From the NCBI RefSeq assembly GCF_014196835.1, contig NZ_JACIEK010000001.1, positions 558,001-622,000 on the forward strand: a DNA stretch of 64,000 bases, given 5' to 3'. Both the position numbers and the translations under genes were made by a program. Positions 10,341-19,318 of the stretch are shown here, piece after piece. The stretch is from Aureimonas pseudogalii (GTDB lineage Bacteria; Pseudomonadota; Alphaproteobacteria; Rhizobiales; Rhizobiaceae). The stretch's first letter is position 1. Every line of letters starts with the position of its first letter. Below the pieces are notes generated by a model. The model saw only the letters and a list, made by a program, of their open reading frames with translations. It was not told the origin of the DNA and did not search any database.

Positions 10341-11802
10341 ATGGACGGACTCGGCCGCAAGGACCTCTTCCGCCAAGCCCAACTCATCGGCGGCGACTGG
10401 AGCGCAGCCTCGGACGGCGCGACGATCGAGGTCGCGGACCCCGCGACGGGCCGTGCCATCGGCACCGTGCCGGATGCGGGCGCGGCCGACACGCGCCGCG
10501 CGATCGAGGCCGCGGACGCCGCCTTCCGGCCCTGGCGGGCCCGCACCCATGCCGAGCGCGCGGGCCTGCTGGAGCGCTGGCACGACCTGATGCTGGAGCA
10601 TCTGGAGGATCTCGCGCTGATCCTCACCACCGAGCAGGGCAAGCCGCTCTCCGAGGCGCGCGGCGAGATCCGCTACGGCGCGGCCTTCGTGAAGTGGTTC
10701 GCGCAAGACGCGCGGCGCATCGGCGGCGCGACCATCCCCTCGCCGACCGCCGACCGGCGCATCCTCGTCCTGAAGGAGCCGGTGGGCGTCTGCGCCATCA
10801 TAACGCCGTGGAACTTTCCGACCGCGATGATCACCCGCAAGGTCGCGCCCGCGCTCGCGGCCGGCTGCACCGTCGTCATCAAGCCGTCCGACTTCACGCC
10901 CTATTCCGCGCTCGCGCTCGGCGTGCTGGCGGAGCGCGCGGGGCTTCCGGCCGGCGTCGTCAACATCGTCACCGGCATGCCCGCCGCCATCGGGGCGGAG
11001 CTGACGGCCAGCCCGACCGTGCGCAAGCTGTCCTTCACCGGCTCGACCAAGGTCGGCGCGCTGCTCATGCGCCAGTCGGCGGACACGATCAAGCGGCTCA
11101 GCCTGGAGCTCGGCGGCAACGCGGCCTTCATCGTCTTCGACGACGCCGATCTCGACCTCGCGGTGGAGGGCGCCATCGTCTCGAAGTTCCGTAACGGCGG
11201 CCAGACCTGCGTCTGCGCCAATCGCATCCTCGTGCAGTCCGGCATCTACGACGCCTTCGCCGAGAAGCTGTCCGCGCGCGTGTCGGCCATGAAGGTCGGC
11301 CCCGGCACGGTGGAGGGCGTCGATATCGGGCCGATGATCAACCCGGCCGCGCTGCAGAAGATCGAGCGCCACGTCGCGGACGCCCTCGCCAAGGGCGCGC
11401 GCGTCCTGTCGCAGCGCCCGGCCGGCATGCCGGAGGGCGGGCAGTATGTCGCGCCGATCGTTCTGGGCGGTGCGACGGCCGAGATGGACCTGGCCGACGA
11501 GGAAACGTTCGGGCCGGTCGCCCCGCTCTTCCGCTTCGAGACCGAGGCCGAGGCCATCGCGCTCGCCAACGGCACGCCCTTCGGCCTCGCCGCCTATTTC
11601 TACACCGAGAGCCTCAAGCGCTCCTGGCGCGTGGCGGAGGCGCTGGAGGTCGGCATGGTGGGCTTGAACACCGGCGCGATCTCCAACCGAGGTCGCACCC
11701 TTCGGCGGCGTCAAGCAGTCCGGCCTCGGGCGCGAGGGCGCGGAATGCGGCATCGAGGAGTATCTGGAAACCAAGAGCTTCCACATCGGCGGGCTCGGCT
11801 GA
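10341..11802 (+). pseudogene. gabD: Succinate-semialdehyde dehydrogenase-like gene with a 3'-end frameshift
   Basis: This encodes a succinate-semialdehyde dehydrogenase-type protein with Glu256 (LELGGN) and Cys290 (GGQTCVCANR, two Cys as in GabD). The normal frame runs to ...LNTGAISN. An extra C at 11687/11688 (AACC GAG where AAC GAG is expected) then throws translation into a long unrelated tail. Removing that base restores [17 protein letters not shown], continuing to [11 protein letters not shown] and a TGA at 11800-11802, giving a normal 486-residue enzyme. The catalytic residues precede the lesion, but the lost C-terminal segment contributes to oligomerisation in this superfamily. It is either a real inactivating mutation or a one-base sequencing error in a CC run. 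Confidence 0.85.
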
Positions 11803-11810
11803 CCGCAACG

Positions 11811-11839
11811 AAAAAAGGACGGCGCGCCCTTCGGCGCCC
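11811..11839 (-). terminator. Rho-independent terminator for the leftward flavin oxidase gene
   Basis: Read on the minus strand, a GC stem (GGCGC paired with GCGCC, plus coordinates about 11821-11838) is followed after GTCC by six T residues (plus-strand A-tract 11811-11816). It sits about 30 bases past the stop of the oxidoreductase at 11868. It also separates that gene from the convergent gabD-like gene. Confidence 0.6.
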
Positions 11840-11867
11840 GCCCCTCTCGACATGGGTCTTCCCCGCC

Positions 11868-13145
11868 TTACTGAAACCGGTCCAGCATCTTGTAGTAGAA
11901 GCCCACCATCGGCAGGAACCAGGGCTTGCCGCCATGGCCGGGGATCGCGGGCCATTCGAGGCCGGAGACGGGGTTGCGGTCGGCGCGGCCGAGCATCACG
12001 TCGGCCATGACCTCGCCCATATGGACCGACATCTGCGTGCCGTGCCCCGAATAGCCCATGGCGAAGAAGACGCCGTCCGCCTCGCCCGCGCGGGGAAAGC
12101 GGTCCTTGGTCATGTCGACCATGCCGCCCCAGCAATAGTCGATCGCCGCGCCCGCCAGATGCGGGAACATCTCGGCGAGGCGGCTGTTCAGGATCGCGCC
12201 GCTCGTTTCGTCGGCTTTGGGATCGGATCGCGCGGAGAAGCGCGCTCGGCCGCCGAAGATCAGGCGATCGTCCGGCGCGAGGCGGAAATAGTTGCCGAGG
12301 TTGAGCGAGGTCACGTAGGTCCTGTTCCCCGGAACGGTCGCGGCGATCTCCGGCTTCGTCAGGGGCCGGGTCGCCAGGATGTAGCTGCCGACCGGCACGA
12401 TGCGGCGCCGAAAATGATCGAAGGGGCCTTGCGTATAGGCGCCCGTCGCCACCAGAACCGCATCCGCCGTGACCCTGCCCTTCGGCGTCGCGAGGTCGTG
12501 CCGCCCGTTCGTGCGCGAGCGCGCCGTGACGGGCGCGTTCTCGAAGATCGCCGCGCCATGGCGGCTTGCGGCATCGGCGAGGCCCGCGACGAAGCGGCCC
12601 ATATGCATCATGGCGCTCTTCCTCGAGAGCATGGCGCCGTGAAAATCGGACGAGCCGATCTCGCCGGAAAGTTCGCCCGCCGTCAGCAGCGCCGTGTCGG
12701 GATCGACCTCGGCATGAAGCGCGTCGAAGTTGCGGGCGAGCGCCTCGAAATGCCCCGGCTTGGAGGCGAGCTTCAGCTTGCCCGATCGGCGAAAGGCGCA
12801 GTCGATCCCTTCCTCCGCGGTGATGCGCTCCACCGTGTCCACCGCCGCATCGAAGGCGCGATAGAGCATCTTGGCACGCTCGGGGCCGAGATCGACCTTG
12901 GCGGCGAGATAGGAATGGGCGAGGCCGTTGTTGACCTGCCCGCCGTTGCGCCCGGACGCGCCCGCGCCGATCGTCTTCGCCTCGAACACGACGACGCGCG
13001 AGCCTTCCATCGCCAGTCGGCGCGCGGCGGCAAGCCCGGTGAAGCCGCCGCCGACGACGGCGACGTCGTAGTGGCCCTCCGCCGGTCCTGTCGCAGCGCC
13101 CGCGAAAGGCGTCGCGGTCTCGTGCCAGTAGGATGCAAGGCGCAC
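11868..13145 (-). CDS. FAD-dependent amine/amino-acid oxidase (DAO family, PuuB/OrdL-like)
   Basis: A 425-residue D-amino-acid-oxidase-fold flavoprotein. The dinucleotide-binding motif VVGGGFTGLAAARRL lies at residues 30-44, followed by the FEAKTIGAGASGRNGGQVNNG block characteristic of gamma-glutamylputrescine oxidase/OrdL relatives. The C-terminal FAD motif is GYSGHGTQMSVHMGE. Such enzymes oxidise secondary or terminal amines to aldehydes with release of H2O2, which fits the adjacent aldehyde dehydrogenases. The start is the ATG at 13145. It forms a leftward unit with the HAD gene, 11 bases upstream of it. Substrate unknown. Confidence 0.88.
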   Translation of the reverse strand: MRLASYWHETATPFAGAATGPAEGHYDVAVVGGGFTGLAAARRLAMEGSRVVVFEAKTIGAGASGRNGGQVNNGLAHSYLAAKVDLGPERAKMLYRAFDAAVDTVERITAEEGIDCAFRRSGKLKLASKPGHFEALARNFDALHAEVDPDTALLTAGELSGEIGSSDFHGAMLSRKSAMMHMGRFVAGLADAASRHGAAIFENAPVTARSRTNGRHDLATPKGRVTADAVLVATGAYTQGPFDHFRRRIVPVGSYILATRPLTKPEIAATVPGNRTYVTSLNLGNYFRLAPDDRLIFGGRARFSARSDPKADETSGAILNSRLAEMFPHLAGAAIDYCWGGMVDMTKDRFPRAGEADGVFFAMGYSGHGTQMSVHMGEVMADVMLGRADRNPVSGLEWPAIPGHGGKPWFLPMVGFYYKMLDRFQ

Positions 13146-13156
13146 GGGACGGTCCC

Positions 13157-13825
13157 TCAGAGCCCGACGACGCCGGGCAGACCGGAAATGTCGGGGATCT
13201 CGACATAGCCGTAGGAGGGGTTCGCCGGCTCGTGGCCGCGATTGACCCAGACCTTGTTCGTGATGCGCAGGTCGTGCGCCGACATGAGGTCGTAGCGGAA
13301 GGACGAGGAGCAGTGGAGAATGTCCTCCGGCCCGCAGCCCAGCATGTCGAACATGTATTCGAAGGCCTGGAAGCGCGGCTTGTAAGCGTTGGCCTGCTCG
13401 GCCGTGTAGACGGCGTGGAAGGGCGCGCCGAGCTTCTCCACGTTGGCGTGGATCTGGCTGTCCATGGCGTTCGAGAGGATCACCAGCGGGATCTCCTTGG
13501 CGACCTTGGCGAGCCCGGCCGGCACGTCGGGATGCGGTCCCCAGGTCGGCACGCTCTCGTAGATCGCGCGGGCGTCCTCCGGCCGAAAGGCGAGGCCGTG
13601 GCGCTTGCAGGTGCGCTCGACCGCGTTGTGGACCACCTCGGCATAGGGCTTCCAGGCGCCGAGGATCTCGTCGAGGCGGAAGGCCGCGAAGCTCCGGATG
13701 ACGTCCAGCGTCGTCGGCTCGTCGAGACCGGCACAGAACGTCATGCGCGCGCCCTCGGCCATCTGGAAATGGGTGAGCGTGCCGTAGCAGTCGAAGGTGA
13801 TGAACTTCGGACGAAAGTGGGTCAT
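13157..13825 (-). CDS. HAD-superfamily hydrolase, haloacid dehalogenase type II-like
   Basis: A 222-residue HAD hydrolase. Motif I FDCYGTL supplies the nucleophile (Asp12), motif II is VILSNAMDS, motif III contains the Lys of NAYKPRFQAF, and motif IV is CSSSFRYDLMSA. The Cys/Tyr pattern FDxYGTL and length match the L-2-haloacid dehalogenase group. Many members of that group near amino-acid oxidases are of unknown substrate, so dehalogenation is not implied. An open frame extends upstream to 14029 through low-complexity sequence. The ATG at 13825, after GAGAGA, is the credible start. It is the first gene of a two-gene leftward operon, divergent from the GNAT/aminotransferase pair. Confidence 0.83.
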   Translation of the reverse strand: MTHFRPKFITFDCYGTLTHFQMAEGARMTFCAGLDEPTTLDVIRSFAAFRLDEILGAWKPYAEVVHNAVERTCKRHGLAFRPEDARAIYESVPTWGPHPDVPAGLAKVAKEIPLVILSNAMDSQIHANVEKLGAPFHAVYTAEQANAYKPRFQAFEYMFDMLGCGPEDILHCSSSFRYDLMSAHDLRITNKVWVNRGHEPANPSYGYVEIPDISGLPGVVGL

Positions 13826-14172
<347 letters not shown>

Positions 14173-15015
14173 ATGCAGGCGACCGAGATCGAACTCATCG
14201 ACTTCCAGGACGAGCATCTCGATGCGGCCGTGGACCTGTCGCGGGCCGAAGGCTGGCCGCATCGGCGGGAGGACTGGGCGCTCGTCCTGTCCTTGAGCCG
14301 GGGCATCGTCGCGCGCGTCGGCGAGCGCATCGTCGGCACCGCGCTCGCCACGCCCTTCGGGGACACGGGCGCGGCGGTGAACATGGTGATCGTCGACAAG
14401 GCGATGCGCGGCCGGGGTCTCGGCCGGCGGCTGATGAACGGTGCGATCACGGCGGCAGGCACGCGCCCCTGCCGGCTGACCGCGACGCAGGACGGACGCC
14501 CGCTCTACGAAAAGCTCGGCTTCGCCGCGATCGGCGAGATCGGCCAGCATCAGGGCATCGTCATCGCGCCCGCCGCCGATCCCTCCGCGGACATCGCCTT
14601 CGCCGGCGCCGACATGGAGGACACTCTCGCCACGCTCGATGCCGAGGCGACGGGGCTCGATCGCCGCGCGCTCTTCTCCCACCTCGCGCGCGACGGCCGC
14701 TTCGCCGTCCTGAGGCGCGAGGGGCGCATCGAGGGCTTCGCCGCGCTGCGCCCCTTCGGCCGCGGCGAGGTCGCGGGGCCGGTCGTCGCGCGATCGGCCG
14801 CGGATGCCAAAGCGCTGCTCGGCTTCCTCTTCGCCGAGCGCGCGGGCGCGTTTCTCCGGGTGGACACGCCCGTGGAACGAGGCCTTGCGCCTTTCCTCGC
14901 CGAACATGGCCTTCCCCCCGTCGGCGGCGGCATCGTCATGCAACGCGGCGGCACGGCCTCGCCCGGGCTGCGCGACGTCCGGACCTTCGCCCTTGCCAGC
15001 CAAGCCCTCGGTTGA
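14173..15015 (+). CDS. GNAT-family acetyltransferase with C-terminal YitH-type domain (paralogue)
   Basis: A 280-residue protein with the same two-domain layout as the leftward gene at 4118-5020. The N-terminal GNAT half has WPHRREDW, the acetyl-CoA pyrophosphate loop RGRGLGRRLM (canonical, unlike its paralogue), and a LYEKLGF ending. The C-terminal half is the second acetyltransferase-like domain. The ATG at 14173 is where similarity to the paralogue begins; upstream codons are not conserved. The stop lies 11 bases before the aminotransferase start, so the two are probably co-transcribed. An N-acetyltransferase paired with an aminotransferase and an ArgE-like deacylase suggests acylated intermediates in the pathway (inference). 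Confidence 0.82.
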   Translation: MQATEIELIDFQDEHLDAAVDLSRAEGWPHRREDWALVLSLSRGIVARVGERIVGTALATPFGDTGAAVNMVIVDKAMRGRGLGRRLMNGAITAAGTRPCRLTATQDGRPLYEKLGFAAIGEIGQHQGIVIAPAADPSADIAFAGADMEDTLATLDAEATGLDRRALFSHLARDGRFAVLRREGRIEGFAALRPFGRGEVAGPVVARSAADAKALLGFLFAERAGAFLRVDTPVERGLAPFLAEHGLPPVGGGIVMQRGGTASPGLRDVRTFALASQALG

Positions 15016-15026
15016 TTTCGGAGTCC

Positions 15027-16406
15027 ATGATGCTGAACAATTCTCTCGTGGCGCTCGACCGCGCCCATCTCGTCCATCCCGTCGCCTCCTATCGCCAGCA
15101 CGAGAGGAACGGCGTGCGCGTCATCACCTCCGCCAAGGGCGCGACCGTCTTCGACGCGGCCGGGCGTCCGCTGATCGACGGCTTCGCCGGCCTCTGGTGC
15201 GTCAATGCCGGCTACGGGCACGAGAGCATCGTCGAGGCCGCCGCCAGGCAGATGCGCGAGCTGCCCTATGCCACCGCCTATTTCGGCCTCGGCTCGGAGT
15301 CCGCCATCCGGCTGGCCGCCGAGCTCGCCGAGCGCGCGCCGGGCGATCTCAACCACGTCTACTTCACGCTCGGCGGCTCCGACGCGGTGGACACGACGGT
15401 TCGCCTCATCCGCTACTATCAGACGGTGCGCGGCAAGCCGGAGAAGGACCAGTTCATCTCGATCGAGCAGGGCTATCACGGCTCCTCGACGGTCGGCGCC
15501 GGCCTCACCGCGATCCCGATCTTCCATGCCCATTTCGGCGCGCCCTTCGACTGGCAGCACAAGATCCCCTCCGCCTATCCCTATCGCAACCCGGTCGGCA
15601 CCGACGACGCCGCGATCATCGCGGCGTCGCTGCAGGCGCTGAAGGCCAAGGTCGAGGCGGTCGGCGGGCCCGAGCGCGTGGCGGCCTTCTATGCCGAGCC
15701 GATCCAGGGGTCCGGCGGCGTCATCGTGCCGCCGAGAGGCTGGATGAAGGCGATGCGCGATCTCTGCGCCGCGCTCGACATTCTCTTCGTCGCCGACGAG
15801 GTCATCACCGGCTTCGGCCGCACCGGACCGCTCTTCGCCTCGACCGAGGACGACATCGTGCCGGACCTCATGACGGTCGCCAAGGGCCTGACCTCCGGCT
15901 ACGTGCCGATGGGTGCGGTGTTTCTCTCCGACAAGGTCTACGACACGATCGCGGACGGGGCCGGAAACGCGGCCGTCGGCCACGGCACGACCTATTCCGC
16001 CCACCCCGTCAGCGCGGCCGTCGGCCTCGAAGTGCTGCGGCTCTACGAGGACGGGCTTCTCGACAACGGCCGTCGCGCGGGCGCGCGGTTGATGAAGGGC
16101 TTGAACGGTCTTGGCGACCATCCCCTCGTCGGCGAGGTTCGCGGGCGCGGCATGCTGGCCGCCGTCGAGCTCGTGACCGACAAGGCGGCGAAGACACCGC
16201 TCCCTGCGGCCGCCGACACCGCGCGCCGCATCTTCGACCGCGCCTGGAACCAAGGCCTCGTGATCCGCGCCTTCGGCAACGGCATCCTCGGCTATGCCCC
16301 GCCGCTCTGCTGCACGGACGAGGAGATCGACGCGATCGTCGAGCGCACGCGCCTCGTGCTCGACGAGACCCTGGACGACCCGGACGTGCGCGCCGCCATG
16401 GCGTGA
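15027..16406 (+). CDS. Class III (omega) aminotransferase, putrescine/omega-amino acid:pyruvate type
   Basis: A 459-residue PLP-dependent aminotransferase. GLWCVNAGYGH is the typical N-terminal block of omega-amine transaminases. PLP contacts and catalysis are shown by GSDAVDTT, EPIQGSGGV, ADEVITGFGRTG and the Schiff-base Lys286 in VAKGLTSGYVPMGA. Length and motifs match the SpuC/putrescine or beta-alanine:pyruvate group, which passes an amino group to pyruvate and leaves an aldehyde. Two adjacent ATGs exist; GGAG at 15020-15023 favours the second (15030), and the first is used here. Together with the aldehyde dehydrogenases this supports catabolism of a di- or polyamine-like compound. Confidence 0.88.
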   Translation: MMLNNSLVALDRAHLVHPVASYRQHERNGVRVITSAKGATVFDAAGRPLIDGFAGLWCVNAGYGHESIVEAAARQMRELPYATAYFGLGSESAIRLAAELAERAPGDLNHVYFTLGGSDAVDTTVRLIRYYQTVRGKPEKDQFISIEQGYHGSSTVGAGLTAIPIFHAHFGAPFDWQHKIPSAYPYRNPVGTDDAAIIAASLQALKAKVEAVGGPERVAAFYAEPIQGSGGVIVPPRGWMKAMRDLCAALDILFVADEVITGFGRTGPLFASTEDDIVPDLMTVAKGLTSGYVPMGAVFLSDKVYDTIADGAGNAAVGHGTTYSAHPVSAAVGLEVLRLYEDGLLDNGRRAGARLMKGLNGLGDHPLVGEVRGRGMLAAVELVTDKAAKTPLPAAADTARRIFDRAWNQGLVIRAFGNGILGYAPPLCCTDEEIDAIVERTRLVLDETLDDPDVRAAMA

Positions 16407-16424
16407 CGCCACGATCAGGCTGGC

Positions 16425-16451
16425 TTGACAAGTCTGCTCAAGACTTCGGCA
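16425..16451 (+). promoter_or_regulatory. TTGACA box followed by an inverted-repeat operator candidate
   Basis: TTGACA (16425-16430) overlaps AAGTCT-GCTCA-AGACTT (16430-16446), a perfect 6-bp inverted repeat, which runs into AGACTTCGGCA (16441-16451). No good -10 lies at 16-18 bases, so the promoter call is weak. The inverted repeat and its sharing with 5094-5153 are solid observations. The site is about 210 bases upstream of the substrate-binding protein gene. Confidence 0.45.
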
Positions 16452-16653
16452 GGTGTCGCCCTGCCCTCGCAATTCGCAATTTTCTGCTGCGGGATGCCCG
16501 TTCTTCCAACTTTCAGGCGGCGGCAGTCTGCCACACTCCTTGTCAAACGAGGCGTCTGCACGGGACGGCGCCTCGGAAAACGCCACCGGTCCGGTTCTCC
16601 GCAAGGCGCGGGCCGAACCGTCGCATCACCAACGTCAACGCAAGGGGAACGAG

Positions 16654-18267
16654 ATGACCGACGGCCGCTTCACCAACTGGACCCGGGGCGACGACGCCAT
16701 GGTCGAGAACGCCATCAAGCGCGGCGCCAACCGCCGCGAACTCCTGCAGATGATGATGCTCGGCGGCATCGGCATCGCGGCCGGCGGTCTGATCCTCGGG
16801 CGCGCCGAGACCGCGCTCGCGGCGACCCCCGTTTCGGGCGGCTCGATCAAGGCGGCCGGCTTCTCGGCCTCCACGGCCGACACGCTCGATCCGGCCAAAG
16901 CCTCGCTTTCCACCGACTACGTGCGCTGTTGCGCCTTCTACAACCGCCTGACCTTCCTCGCCGACGGCGACGTCCTGCAGATGGAACTGGCCGAAAGCAT
17001 CGAGAGCGCCGACGCCAAGGTCTGGACCGTCAAGCTGCGCAAGGGCGTCACCTTCCACAACGGCAAGACGCTGGAGGCCGCCGACGTCGTCTACTCGCTG
17101 AACCGCCATCTCGACCCGGCCGTCGGCTCCAAGGTGAACACGATCGCCAAGCAGATGACCGGCATCAAGGCGGTGGATTCCGGCACGGTCGAGATCACGC
17201 TCGCCGCGCCGAACGCCGACCTTCCCACCATCCTCGCCATGAACCATTTCATGATCATCGCGGACGGCACGACCGATTTCGCCAAGGCCAACGGCACCGG
17301 CGCCTTCGTCTGCGAGGTCTTCGAGCCGGGCGTGCGCTCGGTCGCGGTCAGGAACGCCAACTACTGGAAGGAGACCGGCCCCTATCTCGACAGCTTCGAG
17401 TATTTCGCGATTCCCGACGACACAGCCCGTGTCAACGCGCTGCTCTCGGGCGACATCCAGTTCGCCGCCTCGATCAATCCGCGCTCGATGCGTCTCGTCG
17501 AAAGCCAGTCGGGCGTCGCCCTGTCGAAGACGACCTCGGGCAACTACACCAACTTGAACATGCGCCTCGACATGAGCCCCGGCGAGAAGGCGGGCTTCAT
17601 CGAGGGCATGAAGTATCTCGTCAATCGCGAGCAGATCCAGAGGTCGGTCATGCGCGGCCTCGCCGAAATCGGCAACGACCAGCCGATCTCGCCGGCCTCG
17701 GCCTTCTACAATCCCGAGGTCAAGGCGAAGGCCTTCGATCCCGAGCGCGCCAAGTCGCTCTTCGAGAAGGCCGGCCTTCTTGGATCGTCCATCCCGATCG
17801 TCGCCTCGGAAGCCGCCAATTCCTCGATCGACATGGCGATGATCGTCCAGGCCGCCGGTGCCGAGGTCGGCATGAAGCTCGACGTCCAGCGCGTGCCCTC
17901 CGACGGCTACTGGTCGAACTACTGGCTGAAGGCGCCGGTCCACTTCGGCAACATCAACCCCCGCCCGACGCCGGACATCCTCTTCTCGCTCCTCTACGCG
18001 TCCGACGCGCCGTGGAACGAGAGCAAGTACGCCTCGCCGAAGTTCGACAAGATGCTGCTCGAAGCGCGCGGCTCGCTCGACCAGGCCAAGCGCAAACAGA
18101 TGTACGGCGAGATGCAGGGCATGATCGCCAACGAGGCCGGCACGATCATCCCGGCCTTCCTGTCCAACGTCGACGCGCTGTCTGCCAAGCTGAAGGGCCT
18201 GCAGCCGAACCCGCTCGGCGGCCAGATGGGCTACGCCTTTGCCGAACACGTCTGGCTCGAAGCCTGA
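16654..18267 (+). CDS. Dipeptide/oligopeptide-type ABC transporter substrate-binding protein (SBP_bac_5), Tat-like signal
   Basis: A 537-residue periplasmic binding protein of the DppA/OppA/NikA family. The N terminus has a twin-arginine-like signal: Arg28-Arg29 in NRRELL, a hydrophobic run (MMMLGGIGIAAGGLIL) and a likely cleavage after ALA near residue 57. The family core appears as WTVKLRKGVTFHNGKTLEAADVVYSL, with the usual ...NGTGAFVCEVFEPG and the late YASPKFDKMLLEA blocks. The start at 16654 has AAGGGGAA upstream. It is the first gene of an ABC importer operon running to 21833. It presumably captures the amino compound used by the surrounding catabolic enzymes. Confidence 0.92.
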   Translation: MTDGRFTNWTRGDDAMVENAIKRGANRRELLQMMMLGGIGIAAGGLILGRAETALAATPVSGGSIKAAGFSASTADTLDPAKASLSTDYVRCCAFYNRLTFLADGDVLQMELAESIESADAKVWTVKLRKGVTFHNGKTLEAADVVYSLNRHLDPAVGSKVNTIAKQMTGIKAVDSGTVEITLAAPNADLPTILAMNHFMIIADGTTDFAKANGTGAFVCEVFEPGVRSVAVRNANYWKETGPYLDSFEYFAIPDDTARVNALLSGDIQFAASINPRSMRLVESQSGVALSKTTSGNYTNLNMRLDMSPGEKAGFIEGMKYLVNREQIQRSVMRGLAEIGNDQPISPASAFYNPEVKAKAFDPERAKSLFEKAGLLGSSIPIVASEAANSSIDMAMIVQAAGAEVGMKLDVQRVPSDGYWSNYWLKAPVHFGNINPRPTPDILFSLLYASDAPWNESKYASPKFDKMLLEARGSLDQAKRKQMYGEMQGMIANEAGTIIPAFLSNVDALSAKLKGLQPNPLGGQMGYAFAEHVWLEA

Positions 18268-18287
18268 GCCGAGACCGAGATCCATGG

Positions 18288-18316
18288 CGGCCGGGGGCAA
18301 GATCCTCCCCCGGCCG
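18288..18316 (+). terminator. Strong stem-loop between the binding protein and permease genes
   Basis: CGGCCGGGGG (18288-18297) and CCCCCGGCCG (18307-18316) form a perfect 10-bp GC stem with a 9-base loop, 20 bases after the stop. No U-tract follows. In ABC operons such structures commonly protect the upstream binding-protein mRNA or attenuate read-through, giving more binding protein than permease. That role is inferred here. Confidence 0.6.
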
Positions 18317-18364
18317 TCCGATCGAGGATGCAGCGATCAGCGATTGTAACGAAGGAGCCCGAGC

Positions 18365-19318
18365 ATGACGTCCAGACTTCTGCCGCTCATGCTCGGCCGG
18401 CTCGGCATCGCGCTGGTCACGCTTCTCGTGGTCGCCTTCACCATCTTCTTCGCCACCGAACTCCTGCCCGGAGACGTCGCGGAGATCCTGCTCGGGCAGT
18501 CCGCGACGCCGGAAGCCGTCGCGGGCCTTCGCACCGCCATGCATCTCGAGGATCCCGCCATCCTGCGCTTCGGGCGCTGGCTGCTCGGGCTTCTGTCCGG
18601 CGATCTCGGCATGTCCTATTCCTCGAACATGCCCGTCGCCCAGCTCATCGGCGGTCGCCTCGCCAACACGTTGAAGCTCGCCGCCGTCACCAGCCTCGTG
18701 TCCGTTCCCATCGCGCTCGCGCTCGGCATCACGACGGCGGTTCTCAAGGGCTCGCTCTACGACCGGATCGTGACGACGCTCGTCGTCGGACTGATCTCGA
18801 TCCCGGAATTCATGGTGGCGACCTCCGCCGTCCTCGTCTTCGCGGTCTACCTGAAATGGCTGCCGGCGCTCGCCTTCGCCAACGAGGTCCGCTCCTTCGG
18901 CGAGTTGCTGCGGGTCTTCGCCATGCCCGTGATCACGCTCGCCTTCGTCATCTCGGCCCAGATGATCCGCATGACGCGCGCCGCCGTCATCGAGACGCTG
19001 AAGGCGCCCTACGTGGAGATGGCGCTGCTGAAGGGCGCCTCCCGCTCGCGCATGGTGCTGCGCCATGCCCTGCCGAACGCGCTCGGGCCCGTCGTCAACG
19101 CGGTGGCGCTGTCGCTGTCCTATCTTCTCGGCGGCGTCATCATCGTCGAGACGATCTTCAACTATCCCGGCATCGCCAAGCTGATGGTGGACGCGGTGGC
19201 CACGCGCGACCTGCCGCTGATCCAGACCTGCGCGATGATCTTCTGCCTCGGCTATCTCACGCTCATCACGACGGCCGATCTCGTCGCCATCGCCGCCAAC
19301 CCGAGGCTCCGCCGATGA
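18365..19318 (+). CDS. Dipeptide-type ABC transporter permease, DppB-like
   Basis: A 317-residue membrane permease with about six hydrophobic segments. The N-terminal TLLVVAFTIFFATELLPGDVA is the usual DppB/OppB opening. The EAA-type cytoplasmic loop (MALLKGASRSRMVLRHALPN) that contacts the ATPase lies near residue 220. The ATG has GAAGGAG directly upstream. Its stop overlaps the start of the second permease by ATGA. It forms the heterodimeric channel with the next gene product. Confidence 0.93.
   Translation: MTSRLLPLMLGRLGIALVTLLVVAFTIFFATELLPGDVAEILLGQSATPEAVAGLRTAMHLEDPAILRFGRWLLGLLSGDLGMSYSSNMPVAQLIGGRLANTLKLAAVTSLVSVPIALALGITTAVLKGSLYDRIVTTLVVGLISIPEFMVATSAVLVFAVYLKWLPALAFANEVRSFGELLRVFAMPVITLAFVISAQMIRMTRAAVIETLKAPYVEMALLKGASRSRMVLRHALPNALGPVVNAVALSLSYLLGGVIIVETIFNYPGIAKLMVDAVATRDLPLIQTCAMIFCLGYLTLITTADLVAIAANPRLRR

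Noticed and set aside
11580-13208. Continuation of the gabD-like frame beyond the frameshift to 13208 as a long fusion
   Set aside because: The extra codons are the antisense of the flavin oxidase gene; the real C terminus is found one frame over and ends at 11802.
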